From assembly GCF_048323675.1 (NCBI RefSeq), contig NZ_JBLWFK010000006.1, positions 248,001-312,000 of the forward strand: 64,000 nt of DNA, in the 5' to 3' direction. Within the stretch, counting starts at the first letter, position 1, and every line of letters starts with the position of its first letter. Positions 61,947 through 64,000 of the stretch are shown here, one piece after another. The notes under the pieces are model-generated. The model saw only the letters and a list, made by a program, of their open reading frames with translations. It was not told the origin of the DNA and searched no databases. Both the position numbers and the translations under genes were made by a program. The DNA is from Mangrovimicrobium sp048323675. GTDB taxonomy: Bacteria > Pseudomonadota > Gammaproteobacteria > Pseudomonadales > Halieaceae.

Positions 61947-63737
61947 ATGCCTGACTACAAAGCCCCCCTGCGCGACATGCGCTTCGCCATGTACGAAGTG
62001 CTCGACTTCGAGAACCACTACCAGGCACTGCCCGGGGCGGCGGATACCTCCCGCGAGTTGCTGGACGCGGTGCTCGAGGAAGCCGCCAAATTCGCCGAGC
62101 AGGTGGTCAGCCCGATCGATGCCACAGGCGACCGCGAGGGCTGCCAGTGGAACGAAGGCGCAGTCACCGCCCCCGCCGCCTTCAGGGCGGCATTCGACCA
62201 GTTCGTGGAAAGCGGCTGGCCGGCGCTCGCCCAGGACCCCGCCTGGGGCGGCCAGGGCCTGCCTGCCTCGCAGGGCGCGGCATTCTATGAAATGCTCGCC
62301 AGCGCCAGCCATGCCTGGTCGATGTACCCCAGCCTCACCTGGGGCGCGATCAAGACCATTACCGCCCACGCGCCGGAGGACCTGCAGCAACGCTACCTGC
62401 CCAAGCTCGTCAGCGGCCGCTGGTCCGGCACCATGTGCCTCACCGAGGCCCACTGCGGTTCCGACCTGGGCCTGCTGCGCACCCGGGCCAGCGACAATGG
62501 CGACGGCAGCTATAACATTAGCGGCAGCAAGATTTTCATCTCCTCCGGCGACCATGACATGGTCGACAACATCGTCCACGTGGTACTGGCCCGCCTGCCG
62601 GACGCCCCGGAAGGGGTCAAGGGCATCTCCCTGTTCCTGGTACCCAAACTGTGGGTGGACGAGGACGGCAACTGCGGTGAGCCGAACGGGGTGAGCTGTG
62701 GTTCCATCGAACACAAGATGGGCATTCACGGCAATTCCACCTGCGTGATGAATTTCGATGCCGCCCGCGGCTACCTGATCAGTGCGCCGCACAAGGGCAT
62801 GAGCGCGATGTTCACGTTCATCAACGAATCCCGGCTCGGCGTGGCCCAGCAGGCCCACGGTCACATCGAGGCGTCCTTCCAGGGCGCGCTCGCCTATGCT
62901 CGCGAACGCCTGCAGATGCGCGCGCCAGTACGGGTCCTGCCGGACCAGCCCGCGGACCCGATCATCGTGCACCCGGACGTCCGGCGCATGCTGCTGACCC
63001 AGAAAGCCTTCGCCGAGGGCGGGCGACTGCTGAACTACTACTGCGCCAAACTGGTGGATATCGCCCACGGCAGCGACGATGCCGAATCGGTCCAGCGCGC
63101 GGAAACCGAACTGGCCCTGCTCACCCCCATCGCCAAGGGCTTCATTACCGAGGCGGCGATGGAAGCGACCACCCTGGGGGTGCAGGTCCTTGGCGGCCAC
63201 GGCTATATCAGCGAGTGGGGCATGGAACAGCGCTACCGGGATGCGCGGATTACCGCGATCTACGAAGGGACCAACGGCATCCAGGCCCTGGACCTGCTGG
63301 GCCGCAAGATCGTCGCCAGCGGCGGCGCCATCATGCAGCCCTTCTTCGCCCATATCGATACCTTCTGCCGCGACGACCACGGCGCGGCAGTGGCGCCGCT
63401 GGTAACACGACTCGAAGCGGCACTGGCTCTGTGGCGTACCCTCACCAGCGAGGTGCAGGCGGGGGCGATGCAGGACCCCGACACCATCGGCGCCGCGTCC
63501 TTCGACTACCTGATGCTGGCGGGCTATACCACCCTGGCCTACTTCCTCGCCCGCGGCGCCGCGGTGGCCAGTGCGGCACTGGCCAGCGGCAGCAGCGAAA
63601 CGGACTACTACGCAAGCCGGCTGGCTATCGCCAATTTTTACTTCCAGCGCATTCTGCCGCGCACAACGGGACTTGCCGAATCCATGCGTTCCGGCGCCGC
63701 CAACGTGATGGAGGTGCCGGCGGAATTGCTCGGCTAA
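61947..63737 (+). CDS. Acyl-CoA dehydrogenase (large type)
   Basis: A 596-residue FAD enzyme with the longer layout of the FadE/DUF1974-free large group: an N-terminal lead, the FAD-binding MCLTEAHCGSDLG and SGSKIFISSGDHD segments, and the catalytic Glu in ITAIYEGTNGIQALDLLGRKI (about residue 439). The C-terminal 120 residues form an additional helical domain. Introduces the alpha-beta double bond of acyl-CoA. ATG preceded by an AGGAG site; last gene of the operon before a strong terminator. Confidence 0.94.
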   Translation: MPDYKAPLRDMRFAMYEVLDFENHYQALPGAADTSRELLDAVLEEAAKFAEQVVSPIDATGDREGCQWNEGAVTAPAAFRAAFDQFVESGWPALAQDPAWGGQGLPASQGAAFYEMLASASHAWSMYPSLTWGAIKTITAHAPEDLQQRYLPKLVSGRWSGTMCLTEAHCGSDLGLLRTRASDNGDGSYNISGSKIFISSGDHDMVDNIVHVVLARLPDAPEGVKGISLFLVPKLWVDEDGNCGEPNGVSCGSIEHKMGIHGNSTCVMNFDAARGYLISAPHKGMSAMFTFINESRLGVAQQAHGHIEASFQGALAYARERLQMRAPVRVLPDQPADPIIVHPDVRRMLLTQKAFAEGGRLLNYYCAKLVDIAHGSDDAESVQRAETELALLTPIAKGFITEAAMEATTLGVQVLGGHGYISEWGMEQRYRDARITAIYEGTNGIQALDLLGRKIVASGGAIMQPFFAHIDTFCRDDHGAAVAPLVTRLEAALALWRTLTSEVQAGAMQDPDTIGAASFDYLMLAGYTTLAYFLARGAAVASAALASGSSETDYYASRLAIANFYFQRILPRTTGLAESMRSGAANVMEVPAELLG

Positions 63738-63756
63738 AGGGACGTAATGATCCGGT

Positions 63757-63784
63757 AAAGCGCCCGTCACCCGGGCGCTTTTTA
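63757..63784 (+). terminator. Intrinsic terminator of the beta-oxidation operon
   Basis: A 10-bp stem (63757-63766 with 63772-63781), GC-rich at its core, is followed by further T residues. It lies 20 bases past the acyl-CoA dehydrogenase stop. Confidence 0.85.
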
Positions 63785-63866
63785 CATTCACTCTTCTTAC
63801 ATTCAACCGCCGGGAAAAATGCCCGCCTCACCCCACCTCACGGCAAAGGGCGGCGGGACCGGGCGC

Positions 63867-64000
63867 TCACGGACGGTTGCGCCCCAGTTCGTCGTGGCTG
63901 CTGACCCATTCCTCGGATACCACCGCGGCGCCCAGTGAAATCTCGCCGCACAGCACGGTCGCCGCGATGATTTCCGCGAGTTTTTTCGCCTTGCCCTTGC
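63867..64000 (-). CDS. Probable hydroxymethylglutaryl-CoA reductase, C-terminal end (partial)
   Basis: Only the last 44 codons are inside the window. They read LAEIIAATVLCGEISLGAAVVSEEWV then SSHDELGRNRP. This matches the C-terminal catalytic-His helix region of HMG-CoA reductases (A-G-E-L-S-L...A-L...H-x-x-x-x-R). The enzyme reduces HMG-CoA to mevalonate or runs in the reverse direction. The identification rests on a short segment, so other families cannot be ruled out. Confidence 0.55.
   Translation of the reverse strand, partial: KGKAKKLAEIIAATVLCGEISLGAAVVSEEWVSSHDELGRNRP

Noticed and set aside
1..64000. CRISPR arrays, tRNA or rRNA genes, complete insertion sequences
   Set aside because: No regularly spaced repeats, cloverleaf-type sequences, rRNA signatures or transposase frames were seen on reading the window.

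Overview
The window reads as chromosomal DNA of a GC-rich marine-type gammaproteobacterium. The clues are the DUF1820 / miaB / ybeZ / ybeY / corC / lnt / leuS / lptE / holA gene order, an ImuA/ImuB mutasome and a DUF2788 protein. A Cellvibrionales/Halieaceae-like host is my inference; nothing in the window fixes the genus. No rRNA, tRNA, CRISPR array or intact insertion sequence was found.

Region 1 (1-28.6 kb) is a large exopolysaccharide locus. The right part (22.4-27.8 kb, minus strand) is the assembly machinery: polysaccharide export protein, outer-membrane beta-barrel, Wzz-like chain-length protein, BY-kinase-like ATPase and ExeA-like ATPase. This is the set normally found with exosortase A (XrtA/EpsH), but no exosortase lies inside the window. 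The left part (1-22.4 kb, visibly AT-richer) holds the glycan-specific genes: a WecA/MraY-like initiating transferase, three glycosyltransferases, a flippase, a Wzy-like polymerase, a deacetylase coupled to a FemAB/GNAT-like acyltransferase, four sulfotransferases and three paralogous secreted polysaccharide-lyase-like proteins. It also holds an unexpected group comprising a PrpF-like isomerase, an ATP-grasp ligase, a CheR-like methyltransferase and a 2OG-Fe(II) oxygenase. Together these suggest a sulfated, N-substituted and otherwise decorated exopolysaccharide, polymerised in the periplasm and trimmed by its own lyases. A sigma-54-type promoter precedes the second lyase gene.

Region 2 (29-41 kb) is a housekeeping block: DUF1820, MiaB, YbeZ, YbeY, CorC, Lnt, LeuS, LptE and HolA, followed by SOS-regulated imuA behind two abutting LexA boxes. 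Two intergenic gaps in this block carry three long palindromic elements. They have a conserved core, but their outer arms differ in sequence between copies while remaining self-complementary within each copy.

Region 3 (41.4-52 kb) is a catabolic block: Rieske oxygenase, LuxR-type regulator, Baeyer-Villiger-type monooxygenase, a truncated SDR, a TonB-dependent receptor, a D-aminoacylase-like amidohydrolase and a TauD-like dioxygenase. It lies between imuA and imuB, which are usually adjacent. Region 4 (52-64 kb) has a DUF2788 protein coupled to a macrodomain protein, imuB with its own LexA box, a tandem universal stress protein, an atypical phosphotransferase-fold protein, an APC-like permease, a beta-oxidation operon (FadJ-like, thiolase, acyl-CoA dehydrogenase) ending in a clear terminator, and the 3' end of a probable HMG-CoA reductase gene.
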